Positions 34,879-43,920 of a stretch of DNA of 64,000 nt are shown here, piece after piece (the stretch's first letter is position 1; each line of letters starts with the position of its first letter). Made by a program: the position numbers and the translations under genes. A model generated the notes under the pieces. The model did no database searches and was not told the DNA's origin. It saw nothing but the letters and a program-made list of their open reading frames with translations. Source of the DNA: Luteimonas sp. 9C (GTDB taxonomy: Bacteria > Pseudomonadota > Gammaproteobacteria > Xanthomonadales > Xanthomonadaceae). The DNA lies in contig NZ_LR733312.1 in assembly GCF_902506295.1 (NCBI RefSeq), positions 1,403,670 to 1,467,669 of the forward strand. Direction: 5' to 3'.

Positions 34879-36762
34879 TCAGATCGCCAGGGACTTGAGC
34901 TTCTTGCGCGGCGCGTAGATCAACGTGACCAGCGCGCGCGAGACGACGATTGCAGTAAACATCGAGGCGACGATACCGATCACCAGCGTGACCGCGAAGC
35001 CCTGCAGCGGACCGGTACCGAAGGCGTACAACGCGATGCCCGCGATCATGCCGGTGAGGTTGGAGTCGAAGATCGTGTCCGAGGCCTTTTCGTAACCGGT
35101 CACGATCGCCGCCTTGGGCGGCATGCCCGCGCGCAGTTCTTCGCGGATGCGCTCGTTGATCAGCACGTTGGCGTCGACCGACAGGCCGATCGACAGCGCC
35201 AGACCGGCGAACCCGGGCAGCGACATGGTGGCGCCGAACAGCGACATCACGGCCACCACGATCAGCAGGTTCAGCACCAGCGCCAGGCAGGTCACGATGC
35301 CGAACATGCGGTAATAGAGCATGAAGAAGATCAGGGTGAACACGAACGCGTAGAGCACCGCGGTCAGGCCGCGCTCGACGTTCTCCGCGCCCAGGCTCGG
35401 ACCCACGACGCGTTCCTCGACGAAGTCCATCGGCGCGGCCAGCGCGCCGGCCTTGAGCTGCTGGGCGAGATCGTTGGCTTCCTCGCGGCTCAAGCCGGTC
35501 GTCTGGAACTCGCGACCGAACACGCCACGGATCGTCGAGGAACTGATCACCCGCTCGACGCTGCGCGCAGAACGCACTTCCTCGCCATCGACGATGCGCA
35601 CGGTCGGAATGCGCTCGACGTAGACGATGCCCAGACGCTGTCCGACGTTCTGCAGCGTGTGGTCGAGCATGCGCTTGCCGCCGGCGCTGTTGAGCGTGAT
35701 GCCCACGGCCGGGGTGCCGGTCTGCGAATCCGTCTGCGGATTGGCGTTGATCAGCTGGTCACCCGCGACCAGGATGCGACGCGACAGCAACAGCGGCTGG
35801 CCGGCCTCGTTGTAGTAGATGCGCGAATCGGCCGGGATGTTGCCCGACGCGACGGCGGCGGCAGCCTGGTTCTCGTCGCCGGTGACGGCGCGGAATTCCA
35901 GCGTGGCGGTGGCGCCGATCAGGCGCTTGGCCTCGGCGGTGTCCTGCAGGCCGGGCAGCTGGATGACCAGACGGTCCTCGCCCTGGCGCTGCAGCACCGG
36001 TTCGGCGACGCCGATGGAGTTGATGCGGTTGGAGATCACCGTGCGGTTCTGCTCTACCGCATCGGTGGCGATGCGTCCGATCTCCCCCGAGGACAGGCGC
36101 ACGGTGATGCGGTTGCCGTCGGCCAGCACCTGCGGGCCGCTGCCGGCCACTGCCTGGCCCGACGCGCTGGCGAGGCTGTTGATGATCTGGGTGCGCGCGG
36201 CGTTGACGTCCGCGCCCTCGACCAGCACCACGCCGATCGTATTGTCGGCGCGCCGCTCGACGCTGGAATACCCGATGCGCGCATCGCGCAGCACCGTGCG
36301 GATGCCGTCGGCATAGCCTTCCACGCGCTTCTGCAGCGCCGCGGCCTGGTCGACCTGCATCACAAAGTGCACGCCGCCCTGCAGGTCGAGACCCAGCGAC
36401 ATCGGTCGCGCGCCGAGGTTCTCGAGCCATTCGGGCACCGTCGAGGCGAGATTCAGCGCCACCGAGTAGCCCTCGCCCAGCGCCGGACGCAGCGTGTCGG
36501 ATGCGAGCGTCTGCGCATCGGAATCGGGCAGCCGCACCAGCAGGTGGTTCTCGTCGATCTCGGTACCCACCGGAGTCACGCCGGCGGTGGCGAGCAGGCC
36601 GTCGACACGCGCCTTCAGCGCCTCGTCGATGCGCGACTCGCTGGTGCTGGGTGTGATCTGCACCGACGGATTCTTCTGGTAGGCATTGGGCAACGCATAC
36701 AGCGTGGCCACCACCAGCACGACCAGGATGAGGGCGTATTTCCAGCGCGGGAATTCAAGCAT
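34879..36762 (-). CDS. secD: Protein translocase subunit SecD
   Basis: Predicted 627-residue inner-membrane partner of SecF. One N-terminal helix, a large periplasmic region (about residues 30-445) with the P1 head motif LGLDLQGGVHFVMQVD and the domain around IVIQLPGLQDTAEAKR, then five helices with SVDANVLINERIREE and GPLQGFAVTLVIGI. Length fits the E. coli protein (615). It lies 77 bases downstream of yajC. Confidence 0.96.
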   Translation of the reverse strand: MLEFPRWKYALILVVLVVATLYALPNAYQKNPSVQITPSTSESRIDEALKARVDGLLATAGVTPVGTEIDENHLLVRLPDSDAQTLASDTLRPALGEGYSVALNLASTVPEWLENLGARPMSLGLDLQGGVHFVMQVDQAAALQKRVEGYADGIRTVLRDARIGYSSVERRADNTIGVVLVEGADVNAARTQIINSLASASGQAVAGSGPQVLADGNRITVRLSSGEIGRIATDAVEQNRTVISNRINSIGVAEPVLQRQGEDRLVIQLPGLQDTAEAKRLIGATATLEFRAVTGDENQAAAAVASGNIPADSRIYYNEAGQPLLLSRRILVAGDQLINANPQTDSQTGTPAVGITLNSAGGKRMLDHTLQNVGQRLGIVYVERIPTVRIVDGEEVRSARSVERVISSSTIRGVFGREFQTTGLSREEANDLAQQLKAGALAAPMDFVEERVVGPSLGAENVERGLTAVLYAFVFTLIFFMLYYRMFGIVTCLALVLNLLIVVAVMSLFGATMSLPGFAGLALSIGLSVDANVLINERIREELRAGMPPKAAIVTGYEKASDTIFDSNLTGMIAGIALYAFGTGPLQGFAVTLVIGIVASMFTAIVVSRALVTLIYAPRKKLKSLAI

Positions 36763-36839
36763 TGCCTTGCCTCGGACGCCGCACTGGGGCGGCGCCTGGA
36801 GAGATGACGGAACCGGAGATCAACGATCGGCGATCGGGA

Positions 36840-37178
36840 TCAGGCGGACTTCAGCGTGCCCTTGGGCAGCACGTTGCCGACCGCGCCCTTCTGCACGCGG
36901 ATCTCGACGCGCTCGGCGACTTCGATCGTCAGGAAGCTGTCGCCGATGTTGCGCACCACGCCGGCGATGCCGCCGTTGGTGATGACTTCGTCGCCGACCG
37001 ACAGCTTCTCGAGCATCGCGCGGTGTTCCTTGGTGCGCTTCATCTGCGGGCGGATCATCAGGAAGTACATGATCGCGATCAGGATGATCGGGAAGGCCAG
37101 CGTCGACAGCAGGCTCGGGCCGGGTGCGGCACCGGCGGCGGCGTGGGCGGGGGCGATCACAAGGTCCAGCAGGTTCAT
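36840..37178 (-). CDS. yajC: Preprotein translocase accessory subunit YajC
   Basis: Predicted 112-residue single-helix inner-membrane protein associated with SecDF. A hydrophobic segment (about residues 25-45) is followed by MIRPQMKRTKEH and the cytosolic VGDEVITNGGIAGVV and LPKGTLKS motifs. The ATG at 37178 is preferred over one four codons upstream because it precedes the conserved part and has GGA upstream; either is possible. Standard position between tgt and secD. Confidence 0.94.
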   Translation of the reverse strand: MNLLDLVIAPAHAAAGAAPGPSLLSTLAFPIILIAIMYFLMIRPQMKRTKEHRAMLEKLSVGDEVITNGGIAGVVRNIGDSFLTIEVAERVEIRVQKGAVGNVLPKGTLKSA

Positions 37179-37294
37179 CGGAGCATCCATGGGTCGATAA
37201 CAGACAGCGGGCGATTATGGCACGGCCGGGCCGGGACGCAGGCCGGGCAGCGGGTGAATGGGCGGTGACGGCACCTGAAACGCGCCGGGGCGAC

Positions 37295-38431
37295 TCAGGC
37301 GCCCGGATTCCCCGCCCGGGCGCTGTAGAAAGACTCCCGGAACGCGGCAAAGGTTCCCGCGGCGATCGCGGCGCGCATGTCGGCCATGAGCCTCTGGTAG
37401 TACCAGAGGTTGTGCAGCGTGCCGAGCATCGGCCCCAGCATTTCCCCGCAACGGTCCAGGTGCCGCAGGTAGGCGCGGGTGAAACCGCCGCTGCAGGCCT
37501 CGCAGCCGCAGCCTTCCTCGATGGGGCGCAGATCCTGCTCGAACTTCGCGTTGCGGATGCGGATCACGCCGGTGGAGGTGAAGAAATGCCCGTTGCGCGC
37601 GTTGCGGGTGGGCATCACGCAGTCGAACATGTCGACGCCGCGGGCAACGGCTTCGACCAGGTCTTCCGGCCGGCCGACGCCCATCAGATAGCGCGGGCGG
37701 TCTTGCGGCAGCTGCGGCGCGGTGTGGTCGAGCATCGCGTTGCGCTCGTCCTCGGTCTCGCCGACGGCCAGACCGCCGATCGCATAGCCGTCGAAACCGA
37801 TGTCCTTCAGACCCTCGGCCGAACGCGTGCGCAGGTCGTGGTGCACGCCGCCCTGGACGATGCCGAACAGCGCGGCATCGTTGCCCTCGTGCGCGCGTTT
37901 GGAGCGCGCGGCCCAGCGCAGCGACAACTCCATCGATTTCTCGACCACCCGTGGATGCACCGGCTTGCCGTCGATCTGCACCGGCGGGCACTCGTCGAAG
38001 ATCATCACGATGTCCGAATCGAGCACCTTCTGGATGCGCATGCTCTCCTCGGGGCCGAGGAACACTTTCGCGCCGTCCGTCGGCGCCGCGAACGTCACGC
38101 CTTCCTCGGTGATCTTGCGCTTGTGCGCCAGCGAGAAGACCTGGAACCCGCCGGAATCGGTGAGGATCGGCTTGTCCCAGCGCGCGAACCCGTGCAGGCC
38201 GCCATGCGCTTCGATGACGTCCAGACCCGGGCGCAGGTACAGATGGAAGGTATTGCCGAGGATGATCTCGGCGCCCAGCGCGCGGATCTGGTGCGGCAGC
38301 ACCCCCTTGACCGTGCCGTAGGTGCCGACGGGCATGAAGGCCGGAGTTTCGATGGTGCCGCGCGGGAACGTCAGGCGCCCGCGGCGCGCAACGCCGTCGG
38401 TGGTGATCAGCTCGAACTGCAATCTGGACAT
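37295..38431 (-). CDS. tgt: tRNA-guanine transglycosylase (queuine/preQ1 exchange)
   Basis: Predicted 378-residue enzyme that replaces guanine 34 with preQ1 in GUN-anticodon tRNAs, the first tRNA-bound step of queuosine synthesis. The substrate loop [10 protein letters not shown], catalytic Asp in [16 protein letters not shown], and the zinc site [18 protein letters not shown] near the C-terminus are present. Length is typical. It lies 25 bases downstream of queA on the same strand. Confidence 0.96.
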   Translation of the reverse strand: MSRLQFELITTDGVARRGRLTFPRGTIETPAFMPVGTYGTVKGVLPHQIRALGAEIILGNTFHLYLRPGLDVIEAHGGLHGFARWDKPILTDSGGFQVFSLAHKRKITEEGVTFAAPTDGAKVFLGPEESMRIQKVLDSDIVMIFDECPPVQIDGKPVHPRVVEKSMELSLRWAARSKRAHEGNDAALFGIVQGGVHHDLRTRSAEGLKDIGFDGYAIGGLAVGETEDERNAMLDHTAPQLPQDRPRYLMGVGRPEDLVEAVARGVDMFDCVMPTRNARNGHFFTSTGVIRIRNAKFEQDLRPIEEGCGCEACSGGFTRAYLRHLDRCGEMLGPMLGTLHNLWYYQRLMADMRAAIAAGTFAAFRESFYSARAGNPGA

Positions 38432-38456
38432 GAAGACTCGTGGACGCGGGCGATGG

Positions 38457-39497
38457 TCAGGCGGCGGGCGCGTGCGCGCCCCACAGCAACATCGCGTCGC
38501 CGTAGGAGAAGAAGCGGTATTCGGCGCGCACGGCGTGGTCGTAGGCCGAGAACACGCGGTCCTTGCCGGCGAACGCCGAGACCAGCATCAGCAGCGTGGA
38601 TTCGGACAGATGGAAGTTGGTCACCATCGCGTCGACGCTGCGGATGCGGTAGCCGGGAAAGATGAAGATCTGCGTCTCGCCGGCAAAGGGATGCAGCTCG
38701 CCGTCGACGCTGGCGCTTTCCAGCGCGCGCACGACCGTCGTGCCGACCGCGATCACCCGGCCACCCGCCTCGCGCGTGCGGCGGATCTGCGCGACGAGTT
38801 CGGCGCCGACGTTGAGCCACTCGCTGTGCATGCGGTGCTCGCGCACGTCCTCGACGCGCATCGGCAGGAACGTGCCGGCGCCGACATGCAGGGTGACGTG
38901 GCCGAATTCGACGCCGCGATCGCGCAGGCGCGCCAGCAGCGCGTCGTCGAAATGCAGGCCCGCCGTGGGCGCGGCGACCGCGCCGATTTCGCGCGCGAAC
39001 ACGGTCTGGTAGCGCTCGGCGTCGTCCTGTCCCGGCTCGCGCCGGATGTAGGGCGGCAGCGGCATGCGCCCGGCCTTGAGCAGCCAGGCCTCGAGCGTGT
39101 CGTCGAGTTCGAAGCGCAGGTGGTAGAAGCCCTCGTCGCGCGACAGCACCTCGGCGCAGCCGCCAGCATCGAGCTGGATGCGGCCGCCGGGCCTGGGCGA
39201 CTTGCTCGCGCCGATCTGCGCGCGTGCCTCGTTGCCGGGCAGCAGGCGCTCGATCAGGATTTCCACGCGCCCGCCGCTGTCCTTCTGCCCGAACAGCCGC
39301 GCCGGAATCACCCGCGTGTCGTTGAAGACCAGCAGGTCCCCGGGCTGCAGCAGGTCCGGCAGGTCGCGGACCTGCCGATCCTCGAACGCGCCGTCGCCTG
39401 GCGGCACGACCAGCAGGCGGCTGGCCGAGCGCTCGGCCAGGGGCGCCTGGGCGATCAGGTGCTCGGGCAGGTCGAAGTGGAAGTCGGACTTCTTCAA
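38457..39497 (-). CDS. queA: S-adenosylmethionine:tRNA ribosyltransferase-isomerase
   Basis: Predicted 346-residue enzyme that transfers and isomerises the ribose of SAM onto preQ1-tRNA, the step after Tgt. Signatures: [12 protein letters not shown] at the N-terminus, [28 protein letters not shown] and [15 protein letters not shown]. It is the first gene of the cluster, with a repeat-rich gap upstream. Confidence 0.96.
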   Translation of the reverse strand: MKKSDFHFDLPEHLIAQAPLAERSASRLLVVPPGDGAFEDRQVRDLPDLLQPGDLLVFNDTRVIPARLFGQKDSGGRVEILIERLLPGNEARAQIGASKSPRPGGRIQLDAGGCAEVLSRDEGFYHLRFELDDTLEAWLLKAGRMPLPPYIRREPGQDDAERYQTVFAREIGAVAAPTAGLHFDDALLARLRDRGVEFGHVTLHVGAGTFLPMRVEDVREHRMHSEWLNVGAELVAQIRRTREAGGRVIAVGTTVVRALESASVDGELHPFAGETQIFIFPGYRIRSVDAMVTNFHLSESTLLMLVSAFAGKDRVFSAYDHAVRAEYRFFSYGDAMLLWGAHAPAA

Positions 39498-39551
39498 GGG
39501 TCGGACGGGGGGGGTTGCGGGCGGACATTGTAATGAACGCGGCAGCCTGAG

Positions 39552-39663
39552 CCCCTCTCCCCCGGGAGAGGGGTTGGGGTGAGGGCAGCTTTCCCGCGAG
39601 CGCCGCCCTCACCCCACCATCGGCATCCGCCGATGGTCCTCCCCTCTCCCCTAGGGAGAGGGG
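39552..39663. repeat. Composite inverted-repeat intergenic element
   Basis: Three nested symmetries: a palindrome CCCCTCTCCC-CC-GGGAGAGGGG at 39552-39573, TGGGGTGAGGG (39575-39585) pairing with CCCTCACCCCA (39606-39616), and CCCCTCTCCCCTAGGGAGAGGGG (split as 39641-39651 and 39653-39663). A fourth hairpin, ACCATCGGC/GCCGATGGT, lies at 39616-39637. Arms of this CCCTCTCCC type are familiar from intergenic repeats of xanthomonads and other proteobacteria. It sits upstream of queA and downstream of the Lrp gene. Confidence 0.7.
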
Positions 39664-39694
39664 CCAGCGCGTCTTCCGCAAGCGGAAGACAGAT

Positions 39695-40126
39695 TCATCT
39701 TTCGAACTTCGTCGACAGGATGATCGACGAGGTCGTCCGCTCCACACCCTCGATGCAACCGATGCGGTCGGTCAGTTCGTCCATGTCGGCGACCGTCGGC
39801 ACCACGCCCAGCGCAATCAGGTCGTAGGGGCCGCTGACCGAATGCAGGGCCCGGACCGCGCTGATCGCGCGCAACGCGGTGATCACCGGCGTCATCTGTC
39901 GCGGCCGTACGGTGATCATGATCTGGGCGCGGATATGGCCCTGCTCGAAATCGTCGCGCACACGCACCGTGTAACCGCTGATGACGCCCGCGCGCTCCAG
40001 CCGCTCGATCCGGCTCTGCACCGTGGTGCGCGACAGGCCGAGACGGCGCGCGATCTCCGCGGTCGACAGGCGCGCGTTCTCCCGCAGCAGGATCAGCAGC
40101 TGGACATTGGCGGATTCGGTGGACAT
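39695..40126 (-). CDS. Lrp/AsnC-family transcriptional regulator
   Basis: Predicted 143-residue regulator: an N-terminal helix-turn-helix (STAEIARRLGLSRTTVQSRIERLERAGVI split over residues 21-49) and a C-terminal RAM ligand-binding domain with GPYDLIALG (about residues 99-107). Proteins of this family bind amino acids and assemble as octamers or higher. It is divergent from a class III aminotransferase gene, its likely target. A perfect inverted repeat directly upstream of its start suggests autoregulation. Ligand is unknown. Confidence 0.9.
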   Translation of the reverse strand: MSTESANVQLLILLRENARLSTAEIARRLGLSRTTVQSRIERLERAGVISGYTVRVRDDFEQGHIRAQIMITVRPRQMTPVITALRAISAVRALHSVSGPYDLIALGVVPTVADMDELTDRIGCIEGVERTTSSIILSTKFER

Positions 40127-40138
40127 GGGCGCGGCCTG

Positions 40139-40157
40139 TTTCGGCGATCTGCCGAAA
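40139..40157 (-). promoter_or_regulatory. Candidate Lrp/AsnC operator
   Basis: Perfect inverted repeat TTTCGGC-GATCT-GCCGAAA, 13 bases upstream of the regulator start. A TAGAAT -10-like hexamer (40157-40162, minus strand) adjoins it, so a bound protein would cover the transcription start. Confidence 0.5.
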
Positions 40158-40176
40158 TTCTACGCATCCCTCGGCG

Positions 40177-40200
40177 TTCCGTCGCTTCCGTTCGACGGAA
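40177..40200. promoter_or_regulatory. Second inverted repeat in the lrp-aminotransferase gap
   Basis: TTCCGTCG-N8-CGACGGAA, in the divergent gap about 110 bases before the aminotransferase start and just upstream of a GATAAT -10-like element at 40208-40213. It is a possible activator or second operator site. Confidence 0.4.
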
Positions 40201-40309
40201 TCGTCCAGATAATGGAGAGACCGCCGGTTCGACCCGCGGCCGCCCGGCATCGCCGGCCGCGGCCAGCGTCCGATGCCGGCCCTCCCCGACGTTTAAAGGA
40301 GTGCACCGC

Positions 40310-41809
40310 ATGTCCGTGACCCAGATCCTCGCCCCGCTGCGCGCCCATGGCGGCGCGCGCCGCACCACCGGTCTGCCGGACGATGTGCTCGAGCGCTTCG
40401 CCGCCACGCACCCCGACCTCGTCGAGGCCGCACGCGCCGCCGCCGATGCGCACGCCACCCTGGCGCAGGACTTCGCCGAGCTGCTCGACCTGGACGAGGA
40501 TGCGCAGGCGCGCGCCGTACAGGCCGGCTACATCAATTTCTATCCCGGCGATGCGGTGAATCCGTACGTCGCGCTGACCGCACGCGGCCCGTGGATCGTC
40601 ACGCTCAAGGGCGCGGTGCTCCACGATTCGGGCGGCTACGGCATGCTCGGCTTCGGCCACACGCCGAAGGCGGTGATCGAGGCGATGGCGCAGCCGGTGC
40701 CGATGGCCAACATCATGACGCCGAGCCTGTCGCAGCTGAAACTCGACCGCGCCCTGCGCCGCGAGATCGGCCATACCCGCGACGGCGGCTGTCCCTTCAG
40801 CCACTTCCTGTGCCTGAATTCCGGCTCCGAATCGGTCGGCCTGGCCGCGCGCATCGCCGACATCAACACCCGCACCCAGACCGATCCGGGCGGCCGCCAC
40901 GCCGGCCGCACGATCAAGCGCATCGTGGTCAAGGGCAGCTTCCACGGCCGCACCGAACGCCCGGCGCTGTACTCCGATTCCTCGCGCGCGACCTACAAGA
41001 AGTACCTGGCGAGCTTCCGCGACGAGAACTCGCTGATCACGGTTCCGCCCTACGACGCCGACGCGCTGCGCCAGGCGTTCGCCGATGCCGATGCGAACGG
41101 CTGGTTCGTCGAGGCCGTGTTCCTGGAGCCGGTGATGGGCGAAGGCGACCCGGGCCGCGCGTTGCCGCCGGCGTTCTATGCCGTCGCGCGCGAACTCACC
41201 CGCGCCCACGGCAGCCTGCTGCTAGTCGATTCGATCCAGGCCGGCCTGCGTGCGCACGGCGTGCTGTCGGTCGTCGACTACCCCGGCTTCGAGGGTCTCG
41301 ACGCGCCGGACATGGAGACGTATTCGAAGGCGCTCAACGCCGGCCAGTACCCGCTGTCGGTGCTCGCCGTGACGCAGCACACCGCGCAGCTCTACAAGAG
41401 CGGCGTCTACGGCAACACGATGACCGCCAATCCGCGTGCGCTGGACGTCGCCTGCGCGGTGCTCGCGCAGCTCACGCCCGACGTGCGCGCCAACATCCGC
41501 GACGCCGGCCGCAAGTCGGTCGAGGCGCTCGAGGCACTGAAGGCCGAGCTCGGCGGGCTGATCACCAAGGTCCAGGGCACCGGCCTGCTGTTCTCCTGCG
41601 AACTCGCGCCGCAGTTCAAGTGCTACGGCGCCGGCTCGACCGAGGAATGGCTGCGCGAACAGGGCCTGGGCGTGATCCACGGCGGCACCAACTCGCTGCG
41701 CTTCACGCCGCACTTCAACATCGACGACGCGGAGATCGCGCTGATGGTGTCGATGGTTGGCAAGGCGCTGCGCGAAGGTCCGCAACACAAGGCGGCCGCG
41801 GCGGCGTAA
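40310..41809 (+). CDS. Class III PLP-dependent aminotransferase
   Basis: Predicted 499-residue cytosolic transaminase. The fold-type I core is clear: LNSGSESVGLAARIADINT (phosphate-binding glycine/serine region), DSIQAGLRAHG (Asp binding the pyridine nitrogen; the usual DEVQTG is changed) and the Schiff-base Lys in ETYSKALNAGQYP. About 90 extra residues at the N-terminus make it longer than typical 400-450-residue family members. AAAGGAG at 40295-40301 is nine bases before the ATG. Divergent from an Lrp/AsnC regulator, so amino-acid-responsive control is likely. Substrate (for example lysine or another omega-amine) is not determinable by eye. Confidence 0.85.
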   Translation: MSVTQILAPLRAHGGARRTTGLPDDVLERFAATHPDLVEAARAAADAHATLAQDFAELLDLDEDAQARAVQAGYINFYPGDAVNPYVALTARGPWIVTLKGAVLHDSGGYGMLGFGHTPKAVIEAMAQPVPMANIMTPSLSQLKLDRALRREIGHTRDGGCPFSHFLCLNSGSESVGLAARIADINTRTQTDPGGRHAGRTIKRIVVKGSFHGRTERPALYSDSSRATYKKYLASFRDENSLITVPPYDADALRQAFADADANGWFVEAVFLEPVMGEGDPGRALPPAFYAVARELTRAHGSLLLVDSIQAGLRAHGVLSVVDYPGFEGLDAPDMETYSKALNAGQYPLSVLAVTQHTAQLYKSGVYGNTMTANPRALDVACAVLAQLTPDVRANIRDAGRKSVEALEALKAELGGLITKVQGTGLLFSCELAPQFKCYGAGSTEEWLREQGLGVIHGGTNSLRFTPHFNIDDAEIALMVSMVGKALREGPQHKAAAAA

Positions 41810-41836
41810 ACCACCGCGCCCCACCCGCCATCAGAC

Positions 41837-41863
41837 AAGCCGCCGGTCACCCGGCGGCTTTTT
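41837..41863 (+). terminator. Rho-independent terminator after aminotransferase gene
   Basis: Twelve-base stem AAGCCGCCGG/CCGGCGGCTT (10 perfect pairs counted) with TCAC loop and five T, 28 bases after the stop. Confidence 0.9.
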
Positions 41864-41890
41864 CTTTCGATCAGGCAAAGTCCCGCGGGC

Positions 41891-42496
41891 TCATTCCACG
41901 AACGCGTCCACCGAGGCGCGGATCAGCCCGCGCGCCTCGTCTGCATCGCCCCAGCCCGACAGCTCGACACGGTTGCCGCCCGCCGGCAGGTCCTTGTAGA
42001 CCCGGAAGAACGCTTCGATGCGCGCGCGTTCCATCGCCGGCAGATCGTCGAGCGTGCGGACGTCCGCATACGTCGGGTCCACATCGTCGGCCGGCACGCC
42101 GATGATCTTCTGGTCGGCGTCGCCGCCATCGACCATGCGCAGCACGCCCAGCGGCCGGAAACGGACCAGTACGCCCGGCGGCAACGGCGCACGGGTCAGC
42201 ACCAGGGCGTCGAGCGGATCGCCGTCACCGGCCAGCGTGCCGGGCAGCGCGCCGTAGTTCGCCGGATACGCCATCGGCATCGACAGGAAGCGGTCGACAT
42301 GGATCCGGCCCTGCGCGTCGCTTTCGTACTTGATGAAGCCGCCGGCCGGAATCTCGACCCGCAACACGGCCTCGTCCGGCGCGTTCGCCGGTTGGCGATC
42401 GTGCGCGGGTGGTGTCGCCGCAAACACGCCGAACGGCATGCCGCATGCTAATGCTGCGCCGAGCAGCGCTGTAGAGACGCAAGCACGCATGCGCAT
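41891..42496 (-). CDS. Exported family I inorganic pyrophosphatase
   Basis: Predicted 201-residue pyrophosphatase. Unlike the cytosolic housekeeping enzyme it starts with a Sec-type signal (RACVSTALLGAALACGM to about FAA, residue 27), so it should act in the periplasm. Catalytic residues are retained: EIPAG and KYE near the start, DGDPLD at 91-96, and Asp123, Asp128 and Lys130 matching Asp97, Asp102 and Lys104 of the E. coli enzyme. The ATG at 42496 overlaps the stop of the metallophosphatase gene by one base (TGATG). It is the last gene of the phosphate-scavenging cluster and would split released pyrophosphate to phosphate. Confidence 0.85.
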   Translation of the reverse strand: MRMRACVSTALLGAALACGMPFGVFAATPPAHDRQPANAPDEAVLRVEIPAGGFIKYESDAQGRIHVDRFLSMPMAYPANYGALPGTLAGDGDPLDALVLTRAPLPPGVLVRFRPLGVLRMVDGGDADQKIIGVPADDVDPTYADVRTLDDLPAMERARIEAFFRVYKDLPAGGNRVELSGWGDADEARGLIRASVDAFVE

Positions 42497-43920
42497 CACC
42501 CCCAGCACCGGTCGGCGCGGCCCTTGAGCGTCTCGTCACGCGCGCAGTCGCGCGGGGCGATGCGGCCTTCGGTGATCTCGTGCAGCGTGCGCGTCTGCGG
42601 CGTGGCGCCGCGGAGTTCGAACGCATCGTAGAGGCGGCCGGTCGCGGTGCGCGATTCGTAATGCAGCGTATCGCCGTCGAGGCGGATGACCTGGAACAGC
42701 TGGGTGTCCTCGGCGGTCGGCGCCATGTCGCGACGTGCATCGTCCGAGAGCCTGTACTGCTTCGCCCCGACCACCGACACCAGATACTGCGGCGTCGCGC
42801 GCGTCGGGTCTTCGCCGGCACGGCGGCCGTAGACGTGATCGTGGCCCTGCAGCACCAGATCGACGCGTCGGCGTTCCAGCACCGGCAGCACCCGCTCGCG
42901 CAGCGCCACGTTGTCGCGGTCCTGGCGCGGCGAATACATAGGCTGGTGGATCAGTGCGATCGACCAGGGATGCGGGTTGGCGGCCAGCGTGCGATCGAGC
43001 CACACGGCCTGTGCTTCGGCGGTGCCGAGATCGAGCGCAGAGGTGCCGTCGAGCACGACCACGCGCACGTTCTGGTAGTCGAACCAGTAGCTGGTAGCTT
43101 CGGCGCCCGGAGCGCCGTTGGCCGGCAGCGCGAACGCATGCGACCAGTGGCCGCCGAGCACGCGTCGCTCCTGCGGCGTGTCCTCGAACTCCTCCCGGTA
43201 CTCGTGATTGCCGGGCGCGGGCGCGTTGACGACCATCGTCGCCAGCGGGCCGACCGCGTCGAACCACTCGCCCCACTCGTTGTCGTCCTCGCCATCGCCG
43301 CCGCTGACCAGGTCGCCGGCGAACAGCGCGAGCTTCGCGTCGGGGGCCTGCCGGTGCGCTTCTCGCAGCACGCGTGTGCTCAGGCTGGCGTTCTTGTTCT
43401 GGGTGTCGCCGAAGTACAGCAGCGTCAGCGGTGCATCAGCCGCAGCCGCGGTGCGCGTGTGCATCCACGGGCTCCAGGTGCCGACGCCCTGCACGCGCCA
43501 GGCATAGAGCGTGTCCGGCTGCAGGCCATCGACATGGGCATGATGGAATTCGGCCGCGCCGTTCTCCCCCGCCAGGGTGCTGCTGCGCGCCGCGACGCGG
43601 CGACGCGGCCCCATGTCCGGTGAGTCGCCGGCAACGACGATCTCCACGACCGGCGCATCGATGACGGGCGACGGCTGCGCCGGCAACGCCGTCCGCCAGG
43701 ACACGCCGAAGCCCGTCGCCGCGTCCTGCGCGGGCGTGGCGACGATGCGGTCGGGGAACACGCCGGGGGCGTAGCGGATGACGCCCTTGGGCACCAGCGT
43801 ATTGGGTTCGACTTCGGTCTGGCCCGGGCGCGCCGCGGCGAGGCTGGCGGCCGAACACAGCGCCGCGAGCCCGAGGGCCAGCGGCAGCGCGAGGCGACGA
43901 TGCCGACGTGCGCGCCTCAT
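42496..43920 (-). CDS. Purple-acid-phosphatase-type metallophosphoesterase, exported
   Basis: Predicted 474-residue exported phosphatase. A signal peptide (to about residue 30) is followed by a fibronectin-like N-terminal domain (about 55-160) as in purple acid phosphatases, then the calcineurin-like domain: GD at 171-172, GDLV at 202-205, GNHEY at 237-241, His325 in HQP and GHDH at 359-362, which supply the dimetal ligands. The start at 43920 overlaps the upstream phytase-like gene by ATGA. Context with a TonB receptor and pyrophosphatase supports phosphate release from an organic ester; the substrate is inferred. Confidence 0.87.
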   Translation of the reverse strand: MRRARRHRRLALPLALGLAALCSAASLAAARPGQTEVEPNTLVPKGVIRYAPGVFPDRIVATPAQDAATGFGVSWRTALPAQPSPVIDAPVVEIVVAGDSPDMGPRRRVAARSSTLAGENGAAEFHHAHVDGLQPDTLYAWRVQGVGTWSPWMHTRTAAAADAPLTLLYFGDTQNKNASLSTRVLREAHRQAPDAKLALFAGDLVSGGDGEDDNEWGEWFDAVGPLATMVVNAPAPGNHEYREEFEDTPQERRVLGGHWSHAFALPANGAPGAEATSYWFDYQNVRVVVLDGTSALDLGTAEAQAVWLDRTLAANPHPWSIALIHQPMYSPRQDRDNVALRERVLPVLERRRVDLVLQGHDHVYGRRAGEDPTRATPQYLVSVVGAKQYRLSDDARRDMAPTAEDTQLFQVIRLDGDTLHYESRTATGRLYDAFELRGATPQTRTLHEITEGRIAPRDCARDETLKGRADRCWG

